Assembly (NCBI RefSeq): GCF_014253075.1
Contig: NZ_JACLZJ010000001.1
Span: 620,001 to 684,000, forward strand
DNA from: Ochrobactrum sp. CM-21-5
Lineage (GTDB): Bacteria; Pseudomonadota; Alphaproteobacteria; Rhizobiales; Rhizobiaceae
Direction: 5' to 3'
Length of the DNA: 64,000 bases
In this document: positions 44,503 to 53,948 of the stretch, in pieces
Layout of the letters: each line of letters begins with the position of its first letter
How positions within the stretch are numbered: position 1 is the stretch's first letter
The notes under the pieces: model-generated
Database searches by the model: none
Told to the model about the DNA's origin: nothing
The model's input: the letters and a program-made list of their open reading frames with translations, nothing else
Program-made: the position numbers and the translations under genes

Positions 44503-45453
44503 TTAAATCGCGTCCGGTTTGGCCAAATTTGCCGCCGGTTTGGATTGCGTATCAGCTTCCGCGTCCAGAAAGGCTTCTGTTTCCTGCGGCAGTGCTGGCC
44601 GTGAACCGAGTACCAGCGCACAGCCGGTAACGATCACAGCCGCGCCGACGAATTGCAGTATCGAAAGTTGTTCCTTGAGAAACACTGCACCGATCAGCAC
44701 TGCAATGACGGTAACCGCAAATTCGACGCTGATTGCTTTCGTCGGGCCGATATTTCCGACCAGCCGGAAATAGAGCACATAGGTCAGCGCGCTCATCACG
44801 CAGGCGGAAATCAGGAGATACATGAAGTCTGCGGTGCCCGGCATGCGTGGCACGGGTACGGCAAAAATGAGAGGTAACGTTATCATCCCCCCGAAGAAGA
44901 AAGCACCGATGGTCATTTCCCACGAACCGGTGCCGGAAAGACGGCGACTTGCATAATTGCTGCCGAAAGCTGCCGAGAAAGAGGCTAACAGGGCCGCTGC
45001 ACATCCAATGACAAATGACGGGTTGATCGTCTTGGCCGGAAAGCCGACCAGAAGTACGATGCCGCTGAAGCCGAGAACCAGGCCCGCAAGGCCGCGCGGA
45101 GTGATGCGTTCCAGCCCCCAGAGCTGGCTGATGATCATGGAAAACAAAGGAATAGAGGCAACGCATATTGCCGCCATGGCTGTCCCGATCAGCGGTGTCG
45201 CGTAGGACAGGCCGATCAACTGGCCTGCGACCGTTGTCGCGCCCAATGCGGCAAAGCTTTTCCATCCGGCGTGGAAGTCAAGCTTGCGTCCTGAAAGTCT
45301 GGCGATGGCAAGCAAGGTTCCGCCAGCGATAAACGAACGGAACGTCACCGCCCCAACCCAGCCGAAGCTCTCGACAACGCGAAGCACGACAAGAAATGAA
45401 AGGCCCCATGTGATGGCGAGAAAAATGTAAGTCGCTAGGTCTTTAGGGTTCAT
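44503..45453 (-). CDS. DMT-superfamily transporter (EamA domains)
   Basis: A 316-residue protein with ten hydrophobic segments arranged as two EamA repeats (LATYIFLAITWGLSFLVVLRVVE at the start; IGCAAALLASFSAAFGSNYASRRLS starting the second half). The second repeat ends in GAVFLKEQLSILQFVGAAVIVTGCALV, followed by a 35-residue polar tail. Such proteins export amino acids or other metabolites. No substrate is indicated; it is probably independent of preTA, as it ends 97 bases upstream of the RutR-like site on the same strand. Confidence 0.9.
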   Translation of the reverse strand: MNPKDLATYIFLAITWGLSFLVVLRVVESFGWVGAVTFRSFIAGGTLLAIARLSGRKLDFHAGWKSFAALGATTVAGQLIGLSYATPLIGTAMAAICVASIPLFSMIISQLWGLERITPRGLAGLVLGFSGIVLLVGFPAKTINPSFVIGCAAALLASFSAAFGSNYASRRLSGTGSWEMTIGAFFFGGMITLPLIFAVPVPRMPGTADFMYLLISACVMSALTYVLYFRLVGNIGPTKAISVEFAVTVIAVLIGAVFLKEQLSILQFVGAAVIVTGCALVLGSRPALPQETEAFLDAEADTQSKPAANLAKPDAI

Positions 45454-45552
45454 GCCGGTGGCCTTAACGCAAGTTGCGCATTATCGACTACAGAAATATG
45501 GCGAAAAGAAAAGACGGTTTCGCGCTGCTCCATATTCTATTCTGGAATGGAA

Positions 45553-46026
45553 CTATGCCGTTTTTGTAGCGGCATCCGATGCCGCATTCTGTGCGGCCGC
45601 ATCGGCGATGCTGGCAAAAAAGCGGTCTGCTATCTTCCTGGCGACCGATCCGAGCAGCTTTGTGCCGAACTGGGCTATCTTGCCGCCGGCATCGCCGCGG
45701 ATAGCGTAGGAGAGTATGGTTTCATCGTTGTCCTCGTCCAGCCGCACATCGGTCACTCCATGCGCAAAACCGGCGATAGAGCCTTCACCGCGCCCGGAGA
45801 TCGTATAGGACGCGGGCGGGTTCATGTTGGAGAGCTCCAGCATGCCGTGGAACCGGACTTTGAGAACCCCAAGGCTGACCTTGAGTGCAGCCCGGATCTC
45901 CGTTTGCGAAATGCGCTCTAAATCCTCACAGCCGGGGATGCAGCTTTTGAGCGTTTCTATGTCATTCAACGCATCCCAGACTGCTTGTCGAGGTGCTGCT
46001 ATCCGTTCTTCTCCGGTCAGGTCCAT
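45553..46026 (-). CDS. SRPBCC/CoxG family protein
   Basis: A 157-residue protein with a START-like helix-grip fold. It begins MDLTGEERIAAPRQAVWDALND, typical of CoxG (carbon monoxide dehydrogenase subunit G) proteins, with CIPGCEDLERI near 34 and GEGSIAGFAHGVTDVRLDE near 85-103. The C-terminal Ala-rich region is low complexity. No coxMSL genes are nearby, so a CO-oxidation role should not be assumed; stand-alone CoxG proteins bind lipids or quinone-like molecules. Confidence 0.87.
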   Translation of the reverse strand: MDLTGEERIAAPRQAVWDALNDIETLKSCIPGCEDLERISQTEIRAALKVSLGVLKVRFHGMLELSNMNPPASYTISGRGEGSIAGFAHGVTDVRLDEDNDETILSYAIRGDAGGKIAQFGTKLLGSVARKIADRFFASIADAAAQNAASDAATKTA

Positions 46027-46357
46027 ATATATTCCTTCCTGCCAATCCTGTCGTGCAACCCACGGAAGTTATTTGTTCTTGAGTAGATTTGTATAAAGAA
46101 ATAATTGTAAAGAAAGATCGATTCTATTGTGGTGAATATTAGTGTTTCATGAAATTTTATTTCAAGAAACTTCGGTCGTCCGCATCGACATTTCTCAATG
46201 TCGTTGATTGCGGGCGTGATGCATATGAACAGATAAGAGAACCAGACGATACTATCCAGCCTGCGATAACATAAGGCGGTAGCTTTTCATGCGAGCGGTA
46301 TCGCCCGACAACCGGAGCTTTGGCCGACACTGGTGTGGCATATAGGGGGAGGGCGCC
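46027..46357. other. AT-rich intergenic region with a 27-bp imperfect palindrome
   Basis: This 331-base gap holds no credible gene. At 46144-46170 lies GTTTC-A-TGAAAT-TTT-ATTTCA-A-GAAAC, symmetric apart from its centre and one A:A pair, about 120 bases upstream of the CoxG-like gene and about 190 bases upstream of the broken acyltransferase. A GGGGGAGG ribosome site precedes the pseudogene start. Confidence 0.5.
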
Positions 46358-46741
46358 ATGCGGGGGCGTATTGAGACGATCGACGTGTTTCGCGGCTTGT
46401 CGATCCTGGTGGTGGTGCTTTTTCATTTTACCGCAAGGGTGCCGCCGGATAGTCTGAATGTCTCCGGGTATCCCCTTGCCAGCCGTATTCTGGGGTTCGG
46501 TTGGCGTCTATTCCTTTTTCGTGATTTCGGGATACTGCATTTTCCTCACCCTTGAAAAGGCACCGAGCGTATTGCAGTTCCTGATCCGGCATTTTTTCTG
46601 ACCATGGTGATCACCTTTGTGATCGCGCGTGCTTTTTCCTACTTGATTGAATGGCCTTTCCGGGAAAAATTTGAAACGGTGGTTTTGCGTCTTTTCAGGC
46701 GCTTTGTATCCCGGGAAGCATATGTCAAAGGTAACTCATAA
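46358..46741 (+). pseudogene. Acyltransferase-3 (OafA-like) pseudogene, frameshifted and internally deleted
   Basis: It starts with a good ribosome site and the family's N-terminus MRGRIETIDVFRGLSILVVVLFHF, read with a stop after 65 codons. The reading then continues in the +1 frame as GVYSFFVISGYCIFLTLEK, the conserved family segment, to a second stop. The typical last helix SYLIEWPFRE then appears in another frame, up to GNS-stop at 46741. About 250 codons of the usual 350 are missing, including most membrane helices. The gene is a remnant of a membrane O-acyltransferase, probably once modifying a surface polysaccharide or glycan. Confidence 0.85.
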
Positions 46742-46820
46742 ACGGGCTCGCCCAATGGTAGCCATATTGGATATGCTTGCTAAAGCCGCAATTAAATCGA
46801 TTTGATTCGGGAGTAGGATC

Positions 46821-48470
46821 ATGGCAAGAGACGCGACGAAGCTTGAACTGACGGTCGCAAAGCTGAAAAAGCACTGGGCGGAATCCGCGCCGCACGACAT
46901 GCGCGCGGCATTTAAATCCGATCCGGACCGGTTTGAGCGTTATTCGCTGAGCCTTGATGACCTTCTGTTCGACTGGTCGAAATGCCGCGTCAATGACGAG
47001 ACGATCTCGCTCCTCTCCGAGCTTGCGCGCGCTGCCGATGTCGAAGGCCGCCGTGCGGCGATGTTCGCAGGCGAGCATATCAACAACACCGAAGACCGTG
47101 CGGTGCTTCATGTGGCGCTGCGCGATACGTCCTCGAAGGAAGTCCTTGTTGATGGACACAATGTTCTGCCCGATGTGAAGGACGTCCTCGACCGCATGGC
47201 GGCGTTCTCGGACGGCATCCGCTCCGGCGCAATCAAGGGCGCGAATGGCAGGAAGATCACCGATATTGTCAATATAGGCATTGGCGGTTCTGATCTTGGG
47301 CCTGTCATGGCGACGCTGGCGCTGTCGCCTTATCACGATGGCCCGCGTGCGCATTTCGTCTCCAATATCGACGGCGCGCATATCGCCGACACGCTGGCCC
47401 CGCTCGATCCGGCAACTACGCTCGTCATCATCGCGTCCAAGACCTTCACCACCATCGAAACCATGACCAATGCGCAGACGGCGCGCAAATGGGTTGCCGA
47501 TGCGTTGGGCGAAGCGGCCGTCGGTGCACATTTTGCCGCCGTTTCCACGGCTCTCGACAAGGTGGCGGCTTTCGGCATCGATGAGAACCGCGTCTTCGGT
47601 TTCTGGGATTGGGTCGGCGGGCGCTATTCGGTCTGGTCGGCGATTGGCCTGCCGGTGATGATCGCCATCGGCCCGGATAATTTCCGCAAGTTCCTCGCTG
47701 GCGCGCACGCCATGGACATGCATTTCCGCGATGCTCCAATGGAGAAAAACCTGCCGATGTGGCTTGGCCTGATCGGCTACTGGCACCGTGTCATTTGCGG
47801 TTATGGCAGCCGCGCAGTAATCCCTTACGATCAGCGTCTTGCCCGTGTGCCTGCCTATTTGCAGCAGCTCGATATGGAATCGAACGGCAAAAGCGTCACC
47901 GTCGATGGCAAGCCGGTCTCTGGTCCGACGGGGCCTGTTGTATGGGGCGAGCCGGGAACCAACGGCCAGCACGCTTTCTTCCAGCTCTTGCATCAGGGGA
48001 CGGACACAATACCGCTGGAATTCATCGTCGCCGCCAAGGGGCACGAAAAGCATCTGGATCATCAGCATGAAATGCTGCTGGCCAATTGTCTTGCCCAGTC
48101 GGAAGCTTTGATGAAGGGCCGCACGCTGGATGAAGCCCGCGCGCAGTTGAAGTCCAAGAATCTACCCGAAGCGGAAGTGGAACGCATTGCCCCGCATCGC
48201 GTTTTCTCCGGCAACCGCCCGTCGCTCACCCTCGTGCACGACAAGCTTGATCCCTATGCGCTCGGTCGTCTGATCGCGCTCTATGAGCATCGCGTGTTCG
48301 TAGAAGCGCAGCTTTTCGACATCAACGCCTTCGATCAATGGGGTGTGGAGCTTGGCAAGGAACTGGCGACGGAGCTTCTGCCGGTTGTTTCCGGCAAGGA
48401 GAAAGCGGATAGCCGTGACGCCTCGACGCAAGGTCTGGTCGCGCATTTGCATGCACGAAGGAAAGCTTGA
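46821..48470 (+). CDS. pgi: Glucose-6-phosphate isomerase
   Basis: A 549-residue enzyme of normal length. Family signatures are [15 protein letters not shown] near residues 152-166, SKTFTTIET near 208, [15 protein letters not shown] near 266-280 and [14 protein letters not shown]-like [16 protein letters not shown] near 380, including the catalytic Glu (in PMEKN region), His and the C-terminal Lys in [12 protein letters not shown]. It interconverts glucose 6-phosphate and fructose 6-phosphate. It is monocistronic, bounded by a pseudogene and a terminator. Confidence 0.98.
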   Translation: MARDATKLELTVAKLKKHWAESAPHDMRAAFKSDPDRFERYSLSLDDLLFDWSKCRVNDETISLLSELARAADVEGRRAAMFAGEHINNTEDRAVLHVALRDTSSKEVLVDGHNVLPDVKDVLDRMAAFSDGIRSGAIKGANGRKITDIVNIGIGGSDLGPVMATLALSPYHDGPRAHFVSNIDGAHIADTLAPLDPATTLVIIASKTFTTIETMTNAQTARKWVADALGEAAVGAHFAAVSTALDKVAAFGIDENRVFGFWDWVGGRYSVWSAIGLPVMIAIGPDNFRKFLAGAHAMDMHFRDAPMEKNLPMWLGLIGYWHRVICGYGSRAVIPYDQRLARVPAYLQQLDMESNGKSVTVDGKPVSGPTGPVVWGEPGTNGQHAFFQLLHQGTDTIPLEFIVAAKGHEKHLDHQHEMLLANCLAQSEALMKGRTLDEARAQLKSKNLPEAEVERIAPHRVFSGNRPSLTLVHDKLDPYALGRLIALYEHRVFVEAQLFDINAFDQWGVELGKELATELLPVVSGKEKADSRDASTQGLVAHLHARRKA

Positions 48471-48499
48471 CGCTTAAATCCAGAAGTCTAGTAATTGTA

Positions 48500-48532
48500 A
48501 CAAAGCCGGGTTTGGTCCAGACCCGGCTTTGT
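48500..48532 (+). terminator. Rho-independent terminator after pgi
   Basis: ACAAAGCCGGGT (48500-48511), a 9-base loop and ACCCGGCTTTGT (48521-48532) form a perfect 12-bp stem, followed by TCTTGG. The next gene's leader begins at once. Confidence 0.9.
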
Positions 48533-48570
48533 TCTTGGTATTTGTCGTGCAGCCTAAAACGGGAAGAGAA

Positions 48571-49632
48571 ATGAAGACTGAAATCATAGAATTTGCTGGC
48601 GATGTGCCCGGCAATGCGATTGAACTGCGTGTCTTGCGTTTTGCAGGCAAGGGCGGCGATGCGCCTTCCGCCTATCTTCAGTCCTCGCTCCATGGTGGCG
48701 AGCTGCCTGGGCAGGCCGCGCTTCATTTCCTTGTCCCCATGCTGAAAAAGGCTGCTGAAGAAGGCCGCGTTCTGGGCAATATCACCGTTGTCCCACAGGC
48801 CAATCCGATTGGTTCCAACCAGTGGCAGGCGCATCAGCATCTGGGCCGTTTCGAAGCTTTTTCGACAGTAAATTTCAACCGTGCTTTCCCTCTGCTGCCG
48901 GATTTCGACACGTCCGCGCTGCCCGCACCCGATGCGCCGGTTGCACTGGTGCAGCGCCTCAAGGCGACGCTGCTCAAGCTTGCTCTGGCCAACGACATCG
49001 TGCTGGACTTGCATTGCGATGATGAGAGCGAGAATTACCTTTATATCGCGGAAGAATTCGTGGACGACATGAAGGACCTGGCGGTGGCGCTCAACTCAAC
49101 GGCTGTTCTTGCCTGGGACACGACAGCCGATGCAGCTTTCGAAGAAGCCTGCGCGCATCCCGTGCTGCAAATGCCAGCCGAAAATCGCGATATGAAGCGC
49201 CGGGCTGTCACGACCGTGGAATTCCGTGGCTTGAGCGACGTTTACGCCGATATGGGCAAGGGCGATGCGGAGGGGCTTTACAAATTCCTCGTTCATCGCG
49301 GTGTGATCCGCGATGAGAATGTCAGGCTGAACCTTGATTACAAGGGTCTGATCACGCCCTTGTCCCATGTCGAGATGGTCCGTGCGCCGGAGGGCGGCAT
49401 GGTGCTTTATCACGTCGCGCCCGGCGATCTGGTGGAAGCCGGTGCAAAGCTCGTGACGGTTGTCACGAAGCCCGGCGAGCCGGAAGGCGATATCACGCTG
49501 ACCGCGCCGCAGGCTGGTCGTGTCCTGACCCGACGCTCGCTGCGCTATGTGCGTCGCGGCGATGATCTTCTCAAGCTGCTCGGCGCGAAGCCGTCGGCGG
49601 TCAAGAAGCGCGCCGGTGCGCTTGAAGCATGA
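48571..49632 (+). CDS. Succinylglutamate desuccinylase/aspartoacylase-family deacylase (M14-like)
   Basis: A 353-residue zinc carboxypeptidase-fold protein. The zinc ligands appear in SSLHGGELPGQAAL near residues 43-55 (HxxE) and in DLHCDDESENYLY near 149 (second His). The C-terminal half contains a lipoyl-like beta region, VEMVRAPEGGMVLYHVAPGDLVEAGAKLV near 270-298. The start at 48571 (MKTEIIEF) follows GGGAAGAGAA. Family members hydrolyse N-acyl amino acids or related amides; the substrate is unknown. It overlaps the HAD gene by 4 bases (ATGA). Confidence 0.9.
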   Translation: MKTEIIEFAGDVPGNAIELRVLRFAGKGGDAPSAYLQSSLHGGELPGQAALHFLVPMLKKAAEEGRVLGNITVVPQANPIGSNQWQAHQHLGRFEAFSTVNFNRAFPLLPDFDTSALPAPDAPVALVQRLKATLLKLALANDIVLDLHCDDESENYLYIAEEFVDDMKDLAVALNSTAVLAWDTTADAAFEEACAHPVLQMPAENRDMKRRAVTTVEFRGLSDVYADMGKGDAEGLYKFLVHRGVIRDENVRLNLDYKGLITPLSHVEMVRAPEGGMVLYHVAPGDLVEAGAKLVTVVTKPGEPEGDITLTAPQAGRVLTRRSLRYVRRGDDLLKLLGAKPSAVKKRAGALEA

Positions 49633-50360
49633 GCGGCGTGTCTTCCACCGGGAAGCTGAAGGCTATCCGTGCCATCCTTTTCGACAAGGATGGCACGTTG
49701 ATCGATTTCGACCGCACTTGGTTTTCCGTGTCGTGGGCGCTGGCCCGGCGTTCGGCAGCGGGGGATGAAAATCGTGCGCGCACACTGCTCGATGCGGGCG
49801 GTTATGACTGGCTGACGAAGCGTTTTCGAGCCAATTCAGTGATCGCCGCCGGCACGGTGCAAGACATCGTGTCGCTCTGGCATCCTGAACTGGATGCCTT
49901 GGCTCTGCAGGGCCTGATCAATGAATATGATGCATATAGTGTTGAAGAAGGCGCGCGCTCGGCGGTTGCCATAGAAGGTTTGCGCGAGACGCTGGAAGCT
50001 CTGCGCGCCATGGGCTACCGTCTTGGCATCGCCACGAACGATTCCGAGGCGGGTGCCCACGCGACCACGAAAGCCCTTGGTATAGACCCGTTTTTCGAGG
50101 TGATAATCGGCTACGATACGGCGGCCCGTCCGAAACCGTTTCCCGACCCGCTGTTGTATTTTGCGCAGAAGCTTGACCTCGAAGCGGGCGAAATCGCCAT
50201 GGTGGGAGACAATCTGCACGACCTGGAAACTGCACACGCGGCTGGTGCGGGATTGGCTATCGGTGTTCTCTCCGGTAACAGTCCACGTGAGGGGCTTGAG
50301 CCAAGAGCCGATATTGTGTTGCGGTCTATCGCCGATCTGCCGGGGTTTCTCAAGGAATAG
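49629..50360 (+). CDS. HAD-superfamily phosphatase (phosphoglycolate phosphatase-like)
   Basis: A 243-residue HAD hydrolase. Motif I is LFDKDGTLIDFD near residues 18-29 with both Asp, motif II is IATNDSEAG near 136, motif III Lys is in ARPKPFPDPLL near 167 and motif IV is MVGDNLHDLE near 192. The cap is a C1 helical cap between motifs I and II. It dephosphorylates a small sugar or glycolate phosphate. Its start overlaps the deacylase stop, so the pair may act together, though no shared pathway is evident. Confidence 0.92.
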   Translation: MSGVSSTGKLKAIRAILFDKDGTLIDFDRTWFSVSWALARRSAAGDENRARTLLDAGGYDWLTKRFRANSVIAAGTVQDIVSLWHPELDALALQGLINEYDAYSVEEGARSAVAIEGLRETLEALRAMGYRLGIATNDSEAGAHATTKALGIDPFFEVIIGYDTAARPKPFPDPLLYFAQKLDLEAGEIAMVGDNLHDLETAHAAGAGLAIGVLSGNSPREGLEPRADIVLRSIADLPGFLKE

Positions 50361-50478
50361 CTGCCCGCACATTCATGTTCGTGATGTTTTCATCGCGAGA
50401 TTTCATCCTTGCCGCTCTTGCGGCAGGGATGGGGTGCAGTAGCATGGCTGTCATCGAAATCATGCTGGAGGCACGACC

Positions 50479-51108
50479 GTGATCCTGATCGGTCAATATG
50501 ATTCCCCCTTTGTACGCCGTGTCGCAATTGCCTTGCGGCTTTATGGTCTCACCTTCGAGCACCACCCTTGGTCGTCATTTGGCGATCAGGAAAAAATCGC
50601 CGCATACAATCCGCTGAGTCGCGTTCCGACTCTGGTGCTGGATGATGGCGATGTCCTGATCGAAAGTGCTGCGATCCTCGATTATCTCGATGAAATTGCC
50701 AGTGCTCAAAAGCCGCTGATGGCGCGCAATGGGTTGGAACGCCGGCAGGCGATGAAAACATGCGCGCTTGCGACGGGTCTGGCCGACAAGGCGGTGAGCC
50801 TGCTTTATGAAGGCCTGCTGCGGTCCGAAAAATCCGATGTATGGGTAACGCGCTGCGAATTGCAGATAGGACGTGTTCTTGGCGTACTCGAATCCGATCT
50901 TTCCGAACGTGGCACATCATACTGGTTTGGTAATGAAATTGGCCATGCCGACATCGCTGTCGCCTGCGCGATCCGTTTCCTTCGCGAAGCCCATCCGCAT
51001 CTGTTCGCAGGTGGAGGTTATCCGGCTTTGACCGCTCTGGCGGCGCGCTGCGAAGCACTTTCGCCCTTCCAGGAAATCATGCAGCCACTGGTACCGCCAA
51101 CTCCGTGA
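50479..51108 (+). CDS. Glutathione S-transferase family protein
   Basis: A 209-residue protein. The N-terminal thioredoxin-fold domain has IGQYDSPFVRRVAIALRLYGL near residues 3-23, SRVPTLVLDDG near 47 with the cis-Pro, and the Glu-Ser glutathione contact in VLIESAAILDYLDE near 60. The C-terminal helical domain has GHADIAVACAIRF near 155. The first-helix Ser/Tyr near position 6-8 could be the thiol-activating residue. It has GGAGG upstream. Its substrate is unknown. Confidence 0.92.
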   Translation: MILIGQYDSPFVRRVAIALRLYGLTFEHHPWSSFGDQEKIAAYNPLSRVPTLVLDDGDVLIESAAILDYLDEIASAQKPLMARNGLERRQAMKTCALATGLADKAVSLLYEGLLRSEKSDVWVTRCELQIGRVLGVLESDLSERGTSYWFGNEIGHADIAVACAIRFLREAHPHLFAGGGYPALTALAARCEALSPFQEIMQPLVPPTP

Positions 51109-51120
51109 CGTGACGGTTTC

Positions 51121-51176
51121 GTTTAGAGCGCATCCTGAAAGTGTGAAACGGTTTCCGGTAAAGATGCGCTCTAAAC
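51121..51176. repeat. 56-bp palindromic repeat element
   Basis: Arms GTTTAGAGCGCATC (51121-51134) and GATGCGCTCTAAAC (51163-51176) are perfectly complementary over 14 bp; the interior contains GAAACGGTTTC. The core resembles the other interspersed repeat copies in this window. It lies between the convergent GST and fadD genes and may also act as a terminator, although it lacks a T-run. Confidence 0.7.
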
Positions 51177-51260
51177 GGGGATCGTCCCAAGTTTGAAGTC
51201 TGCGAGAACTGCGGCCCAATCGGCTGCAGTCCCCGTAATACAACGATGAACTCTGCGTTC

Positions 51261-53006
51261 TCAGTCCCGCAGTTCCCGCCGCAGGATTTTGCCGACATTG
51301 CTTTTGGGCAAGACTTCACGGAACTCCACCTCGCGGGGTCGCTTATAATTGGTAAGCCGCTCGGCGCAGTAAAGCTTCACTTCATCTTCTGTAAGGTCGG
51401 GATCGCGTCGCACCACGAACAGCTTCACCACTTCGCCGGAATGTTCGTTCGGCACGCCGATGGCGGCAGATTCCACGATGCCGGGATGGCTGGCTGCGAC
51501 TTCCTCGATTTCGTTGGGATAAACATTGAAGCCTGAGACGAGGATCATGTCCTTCTTGCGGTCGACGATTTTCGTATAGCCGCGTTCGTTCATGAAGCCC
51601 ATGTCGCCCGTGCGGAAAAAGCCGTCGGGCATGATGGCGTGAGCGCTCTCTTCGGGGCGGTTCCAGTAGCCTTTCATGACCTGCGGTCCGCGCACGCAGA
51701 TTTCTCCGACTTCGCCGAGCGGCAGATCTTTGCCGTCGTCATCGCGGATGGCAACGTCTGTCGATGGCATGGGCAGGCCGATCGTGCCGGTGAATTCAAC
51801 GGCATCAAGAGCATTGGCGCAAGCAACGGGAGATGTTTCGGAAAGGCCATAGCCTTCCGTGATATGGCAGCCGGTCATTTCCTGCCACCGTTCCGCGACG
51901 GGACGCTGCACGGCCATGCCGCCGCCAAGCGTCAGCACAAGCGGCCTGAAGTCCAGCTTCTGGAAATCGGCATTGTTCATCAATGCGTTGAACAATGTGT
52001 TGAGACCCGGAAAAATATGGAACGGATACTTCTTCAGTTCCTTCACGAAACCGGGAATGTCACGTGGATTGGGAATAAGTATATTGCGTGCACCAAGCTT
52101 GATCGCGATCATGGCGTTCACGGTAAGTGCGAAGATGTGATAGAGCGGCAGCGCACAGACGAAGTTTAATGCCTTGGGCTTGCCCTTATTGCGGAAAGCC
52201 ACTTCCATCCAGACATGCATCTGCTCGACATTGGCCAGAATATTTCTGTGCGTGAGCATCGCGCCTTTGGAAATGCCGGTCGTGCCGCCAGTATATTGCA
52301 GGAACGCTAGATCGGAGCCTTCGACCGGGATCGGATCGAACGATTGCGTGCGCCCCTGCGCCAGCGCGTCCTTGAAACGAATATGGCCGGGAATGGTCCA
52401 GGCCGGCACCATCTTCTTCACCTTGCGCACGACGAAATTGATGACATGGCCCTTGAGGCCGTGCATGTCGCCCATGGAGGCGATAATGACGTTGGGCAAA
52501 CTGATCGAGGCCAGTACTTTCTGAGCCGTTGTGGCGAAGTTTTCCAGCACGATCAGCGCTTTTGCGCCGGAATCGCTCAACTGGTGCTCCAGCTCGCGCG
52601 GCGTATAAAGCGGATTGACGTTCACTACCACAAAACCGGCGCGCAAAACCGCGGCAAAGGCAATCGGATACTGGAGAATGTTGGGCATCATGATCGCGAC
52701 GCGATCGCCTTTGACCAGACCGCGGGACTGGAGAAAGGCCGCCAGCGCGCGCGAGTGCTCCTCAAGCTCTTTATAGGTCAGATCCTTGCCCATGCATGTG
52801 AATGCGGGTTCGTTGGCAAACGTGCGGCTGGACGCGACAATCATATCGCCAATGGACGAGGTTCCGCTCAGGTCGATGTCGTGCGGCACACCTTTTGGAT
52901 ATGAGTTGAGCCAGTATTTCTGCGGCTCGCGCACTTTATGGCCGGCGGGATGAACCGCGGCGGTTTCAGGTGCGGATATGCTTTTTCCAGTCGTCCCTTT
53001 TGCCAT
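51261..53006 (-). CDS. fadD: Long-chain fatty acid-CoA ligase
   Basis: A 581-residue ANL-superfamily enzyme. The start at 53006 (MAKGTTGK) follows GGGGAG. The AMP-binding P-loop YTGGTTGISKGAML is near residue 205, A5 motif EGYGLSETSP near 355, A7/A8 FFRTGDMGF and YTKIVDRKKDMI near 445-465, and the A10 catalytic Lys is in the C-terminal PKSNVGKILRRELRD. It activates exogenous fatty acids to acyl-CoA for beta-oxidation or lipid synthesis. It has a 200-base upstream gap before the bepR 3' end; no FadR-like site was recognised. Confidence 0.95.
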   Translation of the reverse strand: MAKGTTGKSISAPETAAVHPAGHKVREPQKYWLNSYPKGVPHDIDLSGTSSIGDMIVASSRTFANEPAFTCMGKDLTYKELEEHSRALAAFLQSRGLVKGDRVAIMMPNILQYPIAFAAVLRAGFVVVNVNPLYTPRELEHQLSDSGAKALIVLENFATTAQKVLASISLPNVIIASMGDMHGLKGHVINFVVRKVKKMVPAWTIPGHIRFKDALAQGRTQSFDPIPVEGSDLAFLQYTGGTTGISKGAMLTHRNILANVEQMHVWMEVAFRNKGKPKALNFVCALPLYHIFALTVNAMIAIKLGARNILIPNPRDIPGFVKELKKYPFHIFPGLNTLFNALMNNADFQKLDFRPLVLTLGGGMAVQRPVAERWQEMTGCHITEGYGLSETSPVACANALDAVEFTGTIGLPMPSTDVAIRDDDGKDLPLGEVGEICVRGPQVMKGYWNRPEESAHAIMPDGFFRTGDMGFMNERGYTKIVDRKKDMILVSGFNVYPNEIEEVAASHPGIVESAAIGVPNEHSGEVVKLFVVRRDPDLTEDEVKLYCAERLTNYKRPREVEFREVLPKSNVGKILRRELRD

Positions 53007-53182
53007 TTTTTCTCCCCGGATTGCTCCGTCCGTTGCGTTGGGCAGCAAAAGCGCCCGCCATCAAGCTGCTTGCCCCGGCAGCCTCCTCTGCAATCAATGT
53101 GGTCGAGTTTCTGTGTCTTCGCAAGGCTTACATTAACGTAAGCGTAAATTAAAAGACGGTTTGGCTATCTTCCCAATTTGGG

Positions 53183-53211
53183 CCCGAAACCTGAATGTCG
53201 ATTGGCCCTAA
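53183..53211. repeat. 29-bp direct repeat, copy 1 (3' end of bepR)
   Basis: CCCGAAACCTGAATGTCGATTGGCCCTAA covers the bepR stop codon (CTA on the plus strand) and the 25 bases beyond it. It matches copy 2 at 58580-58608 at 28 of 29 positions in the same orientation, so the two copies flank bepR-bepD-bepE. Confidence 0.9.
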
Positions 53212-53831
53212 CCGAGCGGCTGGCTTCTCAGCGAGCGAATAAGCGTGGATATGGCTTTGCTGCCATAGGTGACGAGATCGAAGCTCCGTTCGCTGCGTAG
53301 CCACTCGTTGAGCAGCCCGGCGATCATGGCCAGCAAAACTTGCGCTGCCGTCTCCGAGGTCCATTCTCGTGAAAGCACGCCACGGCGTTCCGCGATATCC
53401 AGCAGGCCGGTAAAGAGCGAAAGCACATTTCCGCGCATCTCCTTCAACCGCTCGACGACCGGTGCCATTTCGCCCACATACTCGCAGCGCTGGTTGATGA
53501 TCGTGAAGATTACCTGCTGTCTTTCATTTGTTACAAACAGCTGAAAAGCGGCGACGATGGACTGCTCAAGCACATGAAGCGGGTTGGGGTGGTCGTTACT
53601 GGCCGCTTGCAGCATGATTTCCTCCTGAGGAAATCGTGCCCGGTTGATAATGGCCTGGAATATATCGATTTTGTCTTGGAAATGAAAATAGATGGCGCCG
53701 CGTGTCACTCCGGCATGACATGCGATTTCCATCAGTGTAGACTGATTGACGCCGCGCTCGAGAAACACCTGCTCGGCGGCAATCAGAATAGCCTCCCGTG
53801 TTTCGGCGGCTTCGGCTTTCGTTCTGCGCAT
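53208..53831 (-). CDS. bepR: TetR-family repressor of the RND pump (BepR-like)
   Basis: A 207-residue AcrR/TtgR-like regulator. The start at 53831 (MRRTKAEAAETR) fits the AcrR family N-terminus; the open frame upstream to 53900 lacks family sequence. The HTH is at about residues 9-55 (REAILIAAEQVF, then GVTRGAIYFHFQDK near 45). The C-terminal ligand domain includes ITTVVERL-like APVVERLKEMRG near 115. It is divergent from bepD across a 178-base gap holding an AcrR-like palindrome, so it most likely represses bepDE and itself and is released by pump substrates. Confidence 0.92.
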   Translation of the reverse strand: MRRTKAEAAETREAILIAAEQVFLERGVNQSTLMEIACHAGVTRGAIYFHFQDKIDIFQAIINRARFPQEEIMLQAASNDHPNPLHVLEQSIVAAFQLFVTNERQQVIFTIINQRCEYVGEMAPVVERLKEMRGNVLSLFTGLLDIAERRGVLSREWTSETAAQVLLAMIAGLLNEWLRSERSFDLVTYGSKAISTLIRSLRSQPLG

Positions 53832-53948
53832 GATTGTTCTCGGAGTGAATGGAAAAGGCAGAATTCCCCCGCTTTTCCGCTCACATGGTGGATAACTCAT
53901 TCGTGATCGGTAACTTTAATTGATTGACTATAGCACGCCAGATCGTAT

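Noticed and set aside
45553-46026. CoxG as evidence of CO oxidation
   Set aside because: No coxM, coxS or coxL genes are present; isolated CoxG/SRPBCC proteins are common without CO dehydrogenase.
46725-48068. 447-codon open frame antisense to pgi
   Set aside because: Shadow frame; pgi is full-length and conserved on the plus strand.
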